Made by a program: the position numbers and the translations under genes
Assembly: GCA_019114925.1 (NCBI GenBank)
Contig: DXEO01000108.1
Coordinates: forward strand, 1-11,895
Reading direction: 5' to 3'
Source of the DNA: Candidatus Corynebacterium faecipullorum
GTDB taxonomy: Bacteria; Actinomycetota; Actinomycetes; Mycobacteriales; Mycobacteriaceae
Length of the DNA stretch: 11,895 nucleotides
Shown: positions 1-6,157 of the stretch, one piece after another
Numbering within the stretch: the first letter of the stretch is position 1
Layout of the letters: each line of letters starts with the position of its first letter
The notes under the pieces: generated by a model
Seen by the model: the letters and a program-made list of their open reading frames with translations, nothing else
Told to the model about the DNA's origin: nothing
Databases searched by the model: none

Positions 1-543
1 CAAAGCCACCATCTCCTCCACCGAGCGGCCCTTGACAAACTCGAGCGCTTGCACGCGCCCAGCAGCCACGTCGGCGGCGTTCTCCGAGCCGGAGACGCGG
101 AACTTCAGCTGCTTCCATGCGATGGGAAGGATCTCAGAAAGTTTGAAATAGCGGCGGCGTGCCAGCCCCAGGGCGAAGGACACGAGCGAAGAGCCCTGGA
201 CCAAGGTGTTATCCACGTCGAAGAAAGCCGCAGCGCCAACGTCTTGGGGGATGTCCGGATCAGGCTCAGTGATGGAGCGCGTGCCGGCGGATTCGAAGGA
301 GCCCCGAACGGAATCCACGCCAGAAGAAAAAGCTTCCAGGTCGATGCCAAAGAGGTGCTCTACCGCCGCGGCTGCCGACGCCTCACCGGCCGCCCGCTGG
401 TGCTCTTCGCCCAGCGGTGCAAAGGCCTGCTGCTCCAGGAAATTGCGCAAGTTTCCCCTGCTTGCAGTCCAATTGGCAAGGAACTCGCGGGGAGAATCGG
501 GCATACCAGGAGGGAGCGGGAGAGGCACGCGTTCAGCTTTCAT
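1..543 (-). CDS. HAD-IB family phosphatase-like protein (SerB1-like), 5' part only
   Basis: The frame is open from an ATG at 543 to the left edge, giving the first 181 residues; the C-terminal half lies outside the window. HAD motif I is clear: FFDVDNTLVQGSS at residues 107-119, with nucleophile Asp109 and acid/base Asp111. About 100 residues precede it, mostly Ala/Glu-rich and probably disordered. This long N-terminal part before DxDNT, and the position next to the glutaredoxin/hemA genes, resemble mycobacterial SerB1 (Rv0505c). Family knowledge: HAD-IB members include phosphoserine phosphatases and related phosphomonoesterases; the real substrate cannot be told from this half, and motifs II-IV are not visible. 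The gene is divergent from the glutaredoxin-like gene, with 67 bases between start codons. No Shine-Dalgarno precedes the ATG, and a possible -10 (TAGTCT, 558-553) lies nine bases upstream, so near-leaderless translation is possible. ATG504 (Met14) is an alternative start. Confidence 0.8.
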   Translation of the reverse strand, partial: MKAERVPLPLPPGMPDSPREFLANWTASRGNLRNFLEQQAFAPLGEEHQRAAGEASAAAAVEHLFGIDLEAFSSGVDSVRGSFESAGTRSITEPDPDIPQDVGAAAFFDVDNTLVQGSSLVSFALGLARRRYFKLSEILPIAWKQLKFRVSGSENAADVAAGRVQALEFVKGRSVEEMVAL

Positions 544-552
544 AGGGTGGGA

Positions 553-581
553 AGACTAACGTGTCCATAGTAAACCGCGAA
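553..581 (-). promoter_or_regulatory. Candidate promoter of the HAD hydrolase gene
   Basis: On the minus strand, TAGTCT (558-553) fits the corynebacterial TAnnnT -10 pattern. A weak -35-like TTCGCG (581-576) lies 17 bases upstream. The -10 ends nine bases before the ATG at 543, which has no Shine-Dalgarno, so the transcript would start at or just before the start codon. The same hexamer appears in the candidate promoter of the ABC-F gene. This is pattern matching only. Confidence 0.25.
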
Positions 582-610
582 CCGTTCTACGTCCTATCGA
601 GGAGTTCATA

Positions 611-850
611 ATGTCTCACGTCGTCGAGCTGATGGTGCGTACCACGTGCGGCTCCTGCGCGCGCGTCCTGGAGCAGATTACCCCGGTGGTCCGGCAGGCT
701 GGGGCAGAGCTTAAAGTACGCAACGTCGATGAGGATGCGAAGCTGGCCATGGAATATGGTGATCGCGTCCCCGTTGTAGTTATTGATGACGAGGAGTTCT
801 CCTGCTGGGAAGTGGACAACGAGGAGCTAGCGCAGGCGCTGGCGGAGTAG
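611..850 (+). CDS. Glutaredoxin-like (DUF836-type) thiol-disulfide protein
   Basis: This 79-residue protein has a compact thioredoxin-fold pattern: strand VVELMVRTT, then the redox motif C13-G-S-C16 at the start of helix 1, and the cis-proline loop R52-V-P54 before strand VVVI. A third cysteine, Cys65, sits in FSCWEV, where DUF836 proteins often have a glycine or tyrosine. The Shine-Dalgarno AGGAG (600-604) lies six bases before the ATG, which fixes the start. Family knowledge: these proteins are small thiol-disulfide reductases of mostly unknown partner. A homologue (Rv0508) also sits directly before hemA in Mycobacterium tuberculosis. The gap to hemA is 105 bases and carries a likely hemA promoter, so co-transcription with hemA is possible but not required. 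A role in protecting the HemA catalytic cysteine is only a guess. Confidence 0.82.
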   Translation: MSHVVELMVRTTCGSCARVLEQITPVVRQAGAELKVRNVDEDAKLAMEYGDRVPVVVIDDEEFSCWEVDNEELAQALAE

Positions 851-864
851 TTTTCCCTGGGGAC

Positions 865-900
865 TTCCGCGAGTTTCGGAAACGAGCTGAAAACTAGTAT
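865..900 (+). promoter_or_regulatory. Candidate hemA promoter with a small dyad at the -35 region
   Basis: TAGTAT (895-900) fits the TAnnnT -10 pattern and would place the transcription start near 907, giving a leader of about 50 bases to the hemA ATG. The -35 region is poor. It overlaps a small inverted repeat, TTCCG (865-869) and CGGAA (877-881). Its centre is about 42 bp, four helical turns, from the centre of the larger dyad at 904-927. In C. diphtheriae the hemA promoter is known to be repressed by heme through ChrAS and HrrAS; I cannot assign either dyad to these regulators. Confidence 0.4.
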
Positions 901-903
901 TCT

Positions 904-927
904 TTTGGATGATCTATGTCATCCAAA
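904..927 (+). promoter_or_regulatory. Perfect 9-bp inverted repeat upstream of hemA
   Basis: The left arm TTTGGATGA (904-912) and right arm TCATCCAAA (919-927) are exact reverse complements around a 6-base spacer. As RNA the stem extends by a U-G, C-G and U-G pair out to 901/930. It covers the predicted transcription start and ends 16 bases before the hemA Shine-Dalgarno. It has no following T-run, so it is not a terminator. It could be a repressor operator or a 5'-leader hairpin; it does not look like a DtxR box. Confidence 0.6.
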
Positions 928-955
928 GGGATGATGCAAAACTGGAGGGTTGTGC

Positions 956-2332
956 ATGAGTGTGCTCGTCGTGGGCATGTCGCATCAGTCGGCGCCGGTG
1001 GCGCTGCTGGAAAAGCTGAGCATGGACGAGACCGTGCAGAATAACACCTGCCGGGCCATGGTATCGGCAGGCTCGTTGAGCGAGGCGATGATTATCTCCA
1101 CCTGTAACCGCCTCGAGGTTTATACCGTTACTAACTCTTTCCACACCGGTGTCCAAGATGTCGTGCGCAACCTCGCTGAAGTCTCCGGGGTGGAGGAGGA
1201 GAAGCTGCGCTCCTATCTTTATGTGCGCTATGCCGACGCCGCCGCCGAGCACCTCATGATGGTGGCCTCCGGCTTGGACTCGATGGTGGTGGGTGAGCAG
1301 CAAATCATCGGCCAGGTGCGCACCGCCTACCAATTTGCTTCGGAGCAAGGAACCGTCGGCCCGCGCATCCACGCGCTGGCACAGTCCGCGCTGCGTACCG
1401 GCAAGCGGGTGCATTCCGAAACTGAGATCGATGAGGCGGGCTACTCCATGGTCTCCTTTGCTTTTGATCAGGCGCTAAGCCGCATGGGCAGGGAAGATCT
1501 CGCGGGCAAGCGCGTGCTCATCTTGGGCGCAGGTGCAATGGCCTCGCTGGCGGCAACGCACGCAGGGCGCTTGGGTGCGCACCTGATTATTGCGAACCGC
1601 ACCATCGCTCGCGCGGAGCGCGTGGCGCAGCACGCCCATGAGGCGGGTGTGTACGCAGACGTCATAGACTTCTCGGAGCGCGCCCAAGCCCTGCGCGACG
1701 TGGATGTGGCGATTTCCGCCACGGGAGCCCAGGGCTTCACTATTACGGAGGCCGACGTCGAGCGCTATCACGTGGCCGACCGTGAACTCATGCTCGTGGA
1801 CCTGTCCCTGCCGCGCGATATTGATGATGCCGTAGCAGAGGTCGAGGGAGTCGACCTAGTCAATATCGAGCGTCTCAACAACTCTCTGCAGGCGGCCGAT
1901 ACCGATCTGGCAGCGGGTACCAGCCCACACGCGCAGGCGCGGCGCATTGTCAGTGAAGAACTCGAATCCTATGCTTCCGAGCAGCGCGTCCGCGATGTTG
2001 TTCCGGCGGTATCGGCACTGCGCAAGCGGGCGGCAAACCTGGTCCAGTGCGAGGTAGCACGGATGGAGCAGAAACACCCCGAGCTGGACGAGCGCCAGAT
2101 GGGAGATATCAATCGCGCACTCAAGCGCGTTGCGGATAAGCTGCTTCACGAGCCCACGGTTCGTGCGAAGCAGCTCGCGGCCAACTCCGGCACGGTAAGC
2201 CATGAAACCGCGTTGCAAGAGCTTTTTGGACTCCAGCTGGAGGGCAGCGGCGTAGCCGTGGACATGGCAGAACTGCCGGATGCCGCGCAGATGGAAGCCG
2301 CGGAAAGTACTAAGGAAGAAAAGGACGCATAG
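956..2332 (+). CDS. hemA: Glutamyl-tRNA reductase
   Basis: HemA reduces the glutamate of Glu-tRNA(Glu) to glutamate-1-semialdehyde with NADPH, the committed step of C5-pathway tetrapyrrole synthesis. The 458-residue protein shows the N-terminal GMSHQSAPV (7-15), the catalytic cysteine Cys50 in STCNRLEVY, the conserved GLDSMVVGEQQIIGQVR (106-122), a Rossmann motif GAGAMAS (191-197) and VDLSLPRDID (281-290). A helical dimerisation domain follows from about 335, and the last 30 residues are an acidic tail. I choose ATG956 because GGAGGG (944-949) lies six bases upstream. An in-frame TTG at 950 would abut that Shine-Dalgarno and is unlikely. The stop TAG directly touches the hemC ATG, so hemA and hemC should be translationally coupled. 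HemL, the next enzyme, is not in the window. Confidence 0.97.
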   Translation: MSVLVVGMSHQSAPVALLEKLSMDETVQNNTCRAMVSAGSLSEAMIISTCNRLEVYTVTNSFHTGVQDVVRNLAEVSGVEEEKLRSYLYVRYADAAAEHLMMVASGLDSMVVGEQQIIGQVRTAYQFASEQGTVGPRIHALAQSALRTGKRVHSETEIDEAGYSMVSFAFDQALSRMGREDLAGKRVLILGAGAMASLAATHAGRLGAHLIIANRTIARAERVAQHAHEAGVYADVIDFSERAQALRDVDVAISATGAQGFTITEADVERYHVADRELMLVDLSLPRDIDDAVAEVEGVDLVNIERLNNSLQAADTDLAAGTSPHAQARRIVSEELESYASEQRVRDVVPAVSALRKRAANLVQCEVARMEQKHPELDERQMGDINRALKRVADKLLHEPTVRAKQLAANSGTVSHETALQELFGLQLEGSGVAVDMAELPDAAQMEAAESTKEEKDA

Positions 2333-3223
2333 ATGTTGAAGATCGGTACCCGAGGATCCGTCCTGGCCACTACTCAGTCAGGCCACGTGCAGGAGTGGTT
2401 GCAGCAGGAAGGCTATGAGGCCGAGCTGCACATCGTTACCACGCAGGGGGACGTCAACATGGCGCCTGTGGAGCGCATCGGTGTGGGCGTGTTTACGCAG
2501 GCCTTGCGTGAGGCCGTTGACCGCGGCGAGTGTGAGATCGCAGTGCACTCCTTCAAGGACCTGCCCACGGCTGCCGACGAGCGCTTCGACCTCGTGGTGC
2601 CGCAGCGTCAGGACGTCCGTGAGGCGCTCATCGCCCGCGATGGCCTGACCCTCAAGGAGCTGCCGGAGGGCGCACGGGTGGGTACCTCCGCGCCGCGCCG
2701 CATCAGCCAGCTGCGCGCGATGCGCCCGGACCTGGATATTCGTCCGCTGCGCGGCAATATCGATACCCGCATGGGCAAGGTCACCAGCGGCGAGCTCGAC
2801 GCCGTCCTCCTGGCCTACGCCGGCCTCGTGCGCGCGGGCTATGCCGATCGCGCCACCGAGGTCTTTGATCCGGAGGTCTTCATGCCCGCGCCTGCGCAGG
2901 GTGCGTTGGCCATCGAGGCAGTGAAGGGAACTGAGGCAGCGAAGGCCATTGCCCTGCTTGCCGACGGCCCCGCCACCACCGCCACCCGCGCCGAGCGCAC
3001 CGTGCTCTCACAGCTGGAGGCTGGTTGCACTGCGCCGGTCGCTGCTACTTCCCACTGGGAAGGCGAGCAGCTGGTCGTCCGCGGCGGTGTCTTCGCTCTC
3101 GACGGCTCCCGTCAGCTCATCGCTCAGGCCCAGGGTCCGGCAAGCGAAGCAGAAGAATTAGGACGTGCAGTCTCCAAGGAGCTCTTCGCACAGGGAGCTG
3201 CGGACGTGCTGGCAGCGGAATAA
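2333..3223 (+). CDS. hemC: Porphobilinogen deaminase (hydroxymethylbilane synthase)
   Basis: HemC condenses four porphobilinogens into the linear hydroxymethylbilane in the cytosol. The 296-residue length is normal. Visible hallmarks are the N-terminal IGTRGSVLA (4-12), HSFKDLPT (72-79) with catalytic Asp76, the substrate-binding SAPRRISQLR (119-128), the RPLRGNIDTR run (137-146), and LEAGCTAPVA (229-238) with Cys232. Cys232 is the residue that binds the dipyrromethane cofactor. The ATG follows the hemA stop with no spacer. AAGGA (2321-2325), inside the end of hemA, is the probable Shine-Dalgarno, seven bases before the start. A hairpin with a following T-run overlaps the stop codon, so part of the hemA-hemC transcript may end here. 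Confidence 0.97.
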   Translation: MLKIGTRGSVLATTQSGHVQEWLQQEGYEAELHIVTTQGDVNMAPVERIGVGVFTQALREAVDRGECEIAVHSFKDLPTAADERFDLVVPQRQDVREALIARDGLTLKELPEGARVGTSAPRRISQLRAMRPDLDIRPLRGNIDTRMGKVTSGELDAVLLAYAGLVRAGYADRATEVFDPEVFMPAPAQGALAIEAVKGTEAAKAIALLADGPATTATRAERTVLSQLEAGCTAPVAATSHWEGEQLVVRGGVFALDGSRQLIAQAQGPASEAEELGRAVSKELFAQGAADVLAAE

Positions 3224-3238
3224 CCGCACGTAATTTTT
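3204..3238 (+). terminator. Terminator-like hairpin at the hemC stop codon
   Basis: ACGTGC (3204-3209) pairs with GCACGT (3226-3231). Inside it, after a bulged T, GG (3211-3212) pairs with CC (3224-3225). The 11-base loop holds the hemC stop TAA, and AATTTTT (3232-3238) follows. The stem is modest and partly coding, so termination would be incomplete while ribosomes reach the stop codon. Confidence 0.4.
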
Positions 3239-3259
3239 GCTTTGGGGCCTTTTCCTTTA

Positions 3260-3331
3260 GTGTGTATCTAGCACACGATCATTGAGAGCAATGATTTGGG
3301 CCCCCTTAACTCGCGAGTGAGGGGCTTTCTT
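3260..3331 (+). promoter_or_regulatory. Three consecutive hairpins between hemC and hemD; possible attenuator leader
   Basis: Hairpin 1 is GTGTG (3260-3264) with CACAC (3272-3276). Hairpin 2 is ATCATTG (3278-3284) with CAATGAT (3289-3295), a perfect 7-bp stem with loop AGAG. Hairpin 3 (3300-3325) is terminator-like. The upstream GGGGCC (3244-3249) is complementary to GGCCCC (3299-3304) and could compete with hairpin 3. An ORF of nine sense codons (MIWAPLTRE, ATG 3291, stop 3318-3320) runs through hairpin 3 but has a poorly spaced Shine-Dalgarno. No convincing promoter is visible; TAGTGT (3258-3263) is the best -10-like hexamer. The rest of the gap to 3401 shows nothing clear. Confidence 0.4.
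3300..3331 (+). terminator. Intrinsic terminator-like hairpin upstream of hemD
   Basis: CCCC plus T (left, about 3301-3306) pairs with A plus GGGG (3320-3324), closed outside by G3300-C3325 with one C bulged. Inside, ACT pairs with AGT around loop CGCG. TTTCTT (3326-3331) follows. The form is that of a rho-independent terminator, and hemD starts 70 bases later. It either ends the hemA-hemC transcript or acts conditionally. Confidence 0.5.
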
Positions 3332-3401
3332 GTCTCCACTCCCGCGCCTGCCACGCTTCGGCGCCGGGGCACTCGGAACCCACAAACTAGAAAAGAACCT
3401 T

Positions 3402-5084
3402 ATGAGCAATGCCGTGCCGGATACCCAGCCTGAGCTGGGTAAGTCTGATCTGGGCAAAGTCGTTTTCGTCGGCGCTGGCCCAGGCAACCCCGACCTGCTG
3501 ACCGTTCGCGCCCGCGAGGTTCTGGAGACGACCGCCAACGTCGTCACCGACCCAGGCGTCTCGCAGGGCGTGCGCGACATGGTGGCGCAGCAGGTGCCGG
3601 TTCCGCAGGAGCTTCTCGACGCCGCCGAGGAAGAGTACGAGCGCATCTGCACCGCCGCCAAGGAAGCGGGCGCGCGCCGTAAGCCGCCGCGCCCGACACC
3701 GCCGACGGCGGCGGTCTTTGAGGAGGTCGAGGGGGACGTCGTCAAGCAACTGCGTAACGCGCTCGAGCGCGCCGAGGGGCAGGACGTGATCCGTCTCGTT
3801 ACCGGCAACCCGCTCAACCGTGAGTCCATCAAGGCGGAGATCACCGCCGTGGCCAACGCAGGCATGGAATTCCAGGTGGTCCCGGGCATGTCGCTGCCTT
3901 CGACGGTTCCCTCTTTCGCGGGCATCGCTCTCGGTGCGACGTATACCGAGGCCGATATCACGGAAGGCGCGGACTGGGATGCGCTGGCCACCGCGACGCA
4001 GCCGCTGGTTTTGCAGGCCACGGCAGATGACCTGCCGGTTATTTCCGCCGAGCTGGTGGAGCGCGGGATGCCCGCGGAGACGGAGGCGTACGTCACCGTT
4101 CACGGCACCACACGCCTGCAGCGCACGCACGAGACCACGCTGGGAACACTCGGCAAGCTCGATGCTGAGCTGCCGGGTGAGCTCGTGGTCACGCTGGGAC
4201 GTAGCTTCGATGATCGCTCGAAGTACTCTTGGTGGGAGAACCGCTCGCTGTATGGTTGGCGCGTGCTGGTGCCGCGCACGAAGGAGCAAGCCGCGGCGAT
4301 GAGCGCGCGCCTGGCTGGCCACGGCGCCATCCCGCAGTCGGTGCCCACCATTTCCGTGGAGCCGCCGCGAAACCCAGCGCAGATGGAGCGCGCCATCAAG
4401 GGCATTGTCGAAGGCCGCTACAAGTGGGTCGTGTTCACCTCTGTCAATGCGGTGAGCGCGGTGTGGAAAAAGATCGCGGAACTCGGCCTTGATGCCCGCG
4501 ATTTCGCCGGTGTGCACCTCGCTGCGGTGGGGCAGAAGACCGCCGATGCGATACGCGCCAAGGGCATGGTCCCGGAGCTTTTGCCGCCGGCGACGAAGCA
4601 GAATGCCGAGGGCCTCGTGGAGGTCTTCCCCAACTACGTTGAGGATATCGACGCCGTGGGGCGTGTGCTGCTGCCACGCGCTGATATTGCCGGTGAGGCG
4701 CTGGTGACTGGCCTGCTGGACTTGGGCTGGGAAGTCGATGATGTCGTGGCCTACCGCACCGTGCGCGCGGCCCCGCCGGCGGCGGAGATCCGCGACATGA
4801 TCAAGACCGGCGGTTTCGACGCCGTGGCCTTTACCTCGCCGTCGACGGTGCGCAACCTCGTCGGCATTGCCGGCAAGCCGCATGCCCGCACGATCATCGC
4901 CTGCATCGGCCCCTCCACCAAGGCGGCGGCCGAGGAGGTGGGCCTGCGCGTGGACGTGGTCCCAGAGGTTGCGGATGTGCCGATGCTTGTCGACGCCCTC
5001 GCTGACCACGTCGCGGCCCTGCGCGCTGCCGGTAACCTGCCTGCTCCACGCAAGAAGCGCCGCTCGCGCAAGAAGACGGCGTAG
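3402..5084 (+). CDS. hemD: Uroporphyrinogen-III synthase fused to an N-terminal SUMT-like domain
   Basis: The C-terminal domain (about 282-545 of 560) is uroporphyrinogen-III synthase, which cyclises hydroxymethylbilane with inversion of ring D. It shows YGWRVLVPRTKEQA (284-297), VVFTSVNAV (343-351), RVLLPRADIA (421-430), YRTVRAAPP (451-459), FDAVAFTSPSTVRN (472-485) and ACIGPST (500-506). The N-terminal domain (19-275) has the fold signature of uroporphyrinogen-III C-methyltransferase: VGAGPGNPDLLTVRA (23-37) and VVPGMSLPSTVPSFAGI (159-175). The usual GGDPF-VFGRG loop is replaced by TGNPLNRES (134-142), and a Pro/Arg linker interrupts residues 90-102. Mycobacterial Rv0511 has the same architecture. 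Methyltransferase activity is therefore doubtful. The tail (550-560) is strongly basic. I prefer ATG3402: a TTG at 3330 lies in the terminator. The Shine-Dalgarno is weak (AGAAAAGAA, 3389-3397). Confidence 0.93.
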   Translation: MSNAVPDTQPELGKSDLGKVVFVGAGPGNPDLLTVRAREVLETTANVVTDPGVSQGVRDMVAQQVPVPQELLDAAEEEYERICTAAKEAGARRKPPRPTPPTAAVFEEVEGDVVKQLRNALERAEGQDVIRLVTGNPLNRESIKAEITAVANAGMEFQVVPGMSLPSTVPSFAGIALGATYTEADITEGADWDALATATQPLVLQATADDLPVISAELVERGMPAETEAYVTVHGTTRLQRTHETTLGTLGKLDAELPGELVVTLGRSFDDRSKYSWWENRSLYGWRVLVPRTKEQAAAMSARLAGHGAIPQSVPTISVEPPRNPAQMERAIKGIVEGRYKWVVFTSVNAVSAVWKKIAELGLDARDFAGVHLAAVGQKTADAIRAKGMVPELLPPATKQNAEGLVEVFPNYVEDIDAVGRVLLPRADIAGEALVTGLLDLGWEVDDVVAYRTVRAAPPAAEIRDMIKTGGFDAVAFTSPSTVRNLVGIAGKPHARTIIACIGPSTKAAAEEVGLRVDVVPEVADVPMLVDALADHVAALRAAGNLPAPRKKRRSRKKTA

Positions 5085-5092
5085 ACCGCATC

Positions 5093-5121
5093 TGTGCAGG
5101 CAGGTGAGGGGCGACTAGAGT
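5093..5121 (+). promoter_or_regulatory. Candidate hemB promoter
   Basis: TAGAGT (5116-5121) fits the TAnAnT -10 pattern, with a weak -35-like TGTGCA (5093-5098) 17 bases upstream. The -10 lies inside an inverted repeat, CGACT and AGTCG with a 2-base centre (5112-5123). The transcription start would be near 5128, giving a leader of about 40 bases with the Shine-Dalgarno AAAGGAG at 5152-5158. This is weak evidence by pattern only. Confidence 0.3.
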
Positions 5122-5169
5122 CGGGAAAGTAGTTCAATTTTCTCGTAGCTCAAAGGAGAGTTTTTACTC

Positions 5170-6147
5170 ATGAGCATTGCTCGCCGCCCCCGCCGCCTAC
5201 GTCAGAACCCGGCTTTTCGGGATTTGGTTGCGGAAACGTCGCTGCGCCCCTCCGACCTCATCCTCCCGATGTTCGTGGTCGACGGTCTGAATCAACCCCG
5301 TGGCATCCCCTCCATGCCGGGCGTGCAGCAGCACAGCCTGGATTCCCTCAAGCGTGCCGCGCACGAGGCCCTCGATGCGGGCGTGACCTGCGTTGACCTC
5401 TTCGGCGTTCCGCGCGAGGAAGACAAGGACGCGACTGGCTCCGTGGCCTGGGACCCGCAGGGCATCCTCAACGTGGCGATTGCGGAGCTGCGCCAGGAAT
5501 TCGGCGATGATCTCATCGTCATGGCGGATACCTGCCTCGATGAGTTCACCTCCCACGGCCACTGCGGTGTGATCGATGACCAGGGCCGCGTGCTCAACGA
5601 TGAAACCGTGGAGCTCTACCAGGATATGGCCCGCTCCCAGGCCCGCGCTGGTGCGCACATGGTCAGCCCCTCCGGCATGATGGATGGCCAGATTGCCGCC
5701 ATCCGTGAGGCCCTCGATGAGGCCGGCCACGAGGACGTTGCCATCATGGCTTACTCGGCCAAGTACGCTTCGGCCTTCTTCGGCCCCTTCCGCGATGCCG
5801 TGGGCTCCTCCCTGGAGGGCGACCGCCGTACCTACCAGCAGGACCCGCGCAATTTCCGCGAGTCCATGCTGGAGGTGGACCTGGACATCGAGGAAGGCGC
5901 GGACATCGTCATGGTGAAGCCTGGCCTGCCATACCTCGATGTGCTGGCCGGTGCCGTCGAGCGCTCCTCCGTTCCGGTGGCTGTTTACCAGGTCTCCGGC
6001 GAGTACGCGATGATTCAGGCCGCTTCCCAGAACGGGTGGATCGATGGCGAGGCCGTTATGCTGGAGTCCTTGACCGCGTTCAAGCGCGCGGGCGCGGATC
6101 AGATCCTGACCTACTTCGCTACGGACGCCGCCCGCTTGCTCAAGTAA
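5170..6147 (+). CDS. hemB: Delta-aminolevulinic acid dehydratase (porphobilinogen synthase)
   Basis: HemB condenses two 5-aminolevulinates into porphobilinogen. At 325 residues it has normal length, with both Schiff-base lysines: Lys198 in YSAKYASAFFGPFRDA and Lys250 in MVKPGLPYLD. The metal-site segment DTCLDEFTSHGHCG (120-133) keeps Cys122 and Cys132 but has Asp124 where the E. coli zinc enzyme has its second cysteine (CFCEYTSHGHCG). It is thus between the zinc and the Mg-type (ALD...DGHDG) patterns. The start follows AAAGGAG (5152-5158) at 11 bases. GAGT (5158-5161) and ACTC (5166-5169) could form a short hairpin that closes this wide gap. It is probably the first gene of a unit with the two membrane proteins: the next Shine-Dalgarno overlaps its stop codon. 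Confidence 0.97.
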   Translation: MSIARRPRRLRQNPAFRDLVAETSLRPSDLILPMFVVDGLNQPRGIPSMPGVQQHSLDSLKRAAHEALDAGVTCVDLFGVPREEDKDATGSVAWDPQGILNVAIAELRQEFGDDLIVMADTCLDEFTSHGHCGVIDDQGRVLNDETVELYQDMARSQARAGAHMVSPSGMMDGQIAAIREALDEAGHEDVAIMAYSAKYASAFFGPFRDAVGSSLEGDRRTYQQDPRNFRESMLEVDLDIEEGADIVMVKPGLPYLDVLAGAVERSSVPVAVYQVSGEYAMIQAASQNGWIDGEAVMLESLTAFKRAGADQILTYFATDAARLLK

Positions 6148-6157
6148 AAGGAGAATC

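Noticed and set aside
865..881. TTCCG/CGGAA stem as a terminator for the glutaredoxin-like gene
   Set aside because: It is a five-pair stem with no T-run after it; better read as a small dyad in the hemA promoter region.
950..955. TTG950 as the hemA start
   Set aside because: It touches the Shine-Dalgarno GGAGGG (944-949). ATG956 has correct spacing and the usual MSVLVVGMSH N-terminus.
931..1044. An upstream ORF of 37 codons (ATG931) overlapping the hemA start out of frame
   Set aside because: A purine-rich AAAGGG directly abuts the ATG, leaving no proper Shine-Dalgarno spacing, and the peptide shows no composition or motif of note.
3330..3401. A TTG start at 3330 extending HemD by 24 residues
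   Set aside because: It lies in the T-tail of the terminator-like hairpin, has no Shine-Dalgarno, and the extra residues resemble no HemD N-terminus.
3387..5009. A 540-codon open frame on the minus strand inside hemD
   Set aside because: It is antisense to a clear HemD. It is low-complexity, rich in Arg, His, Gly and Leu, typical of high-G+C shadow frames, and shows no domain.
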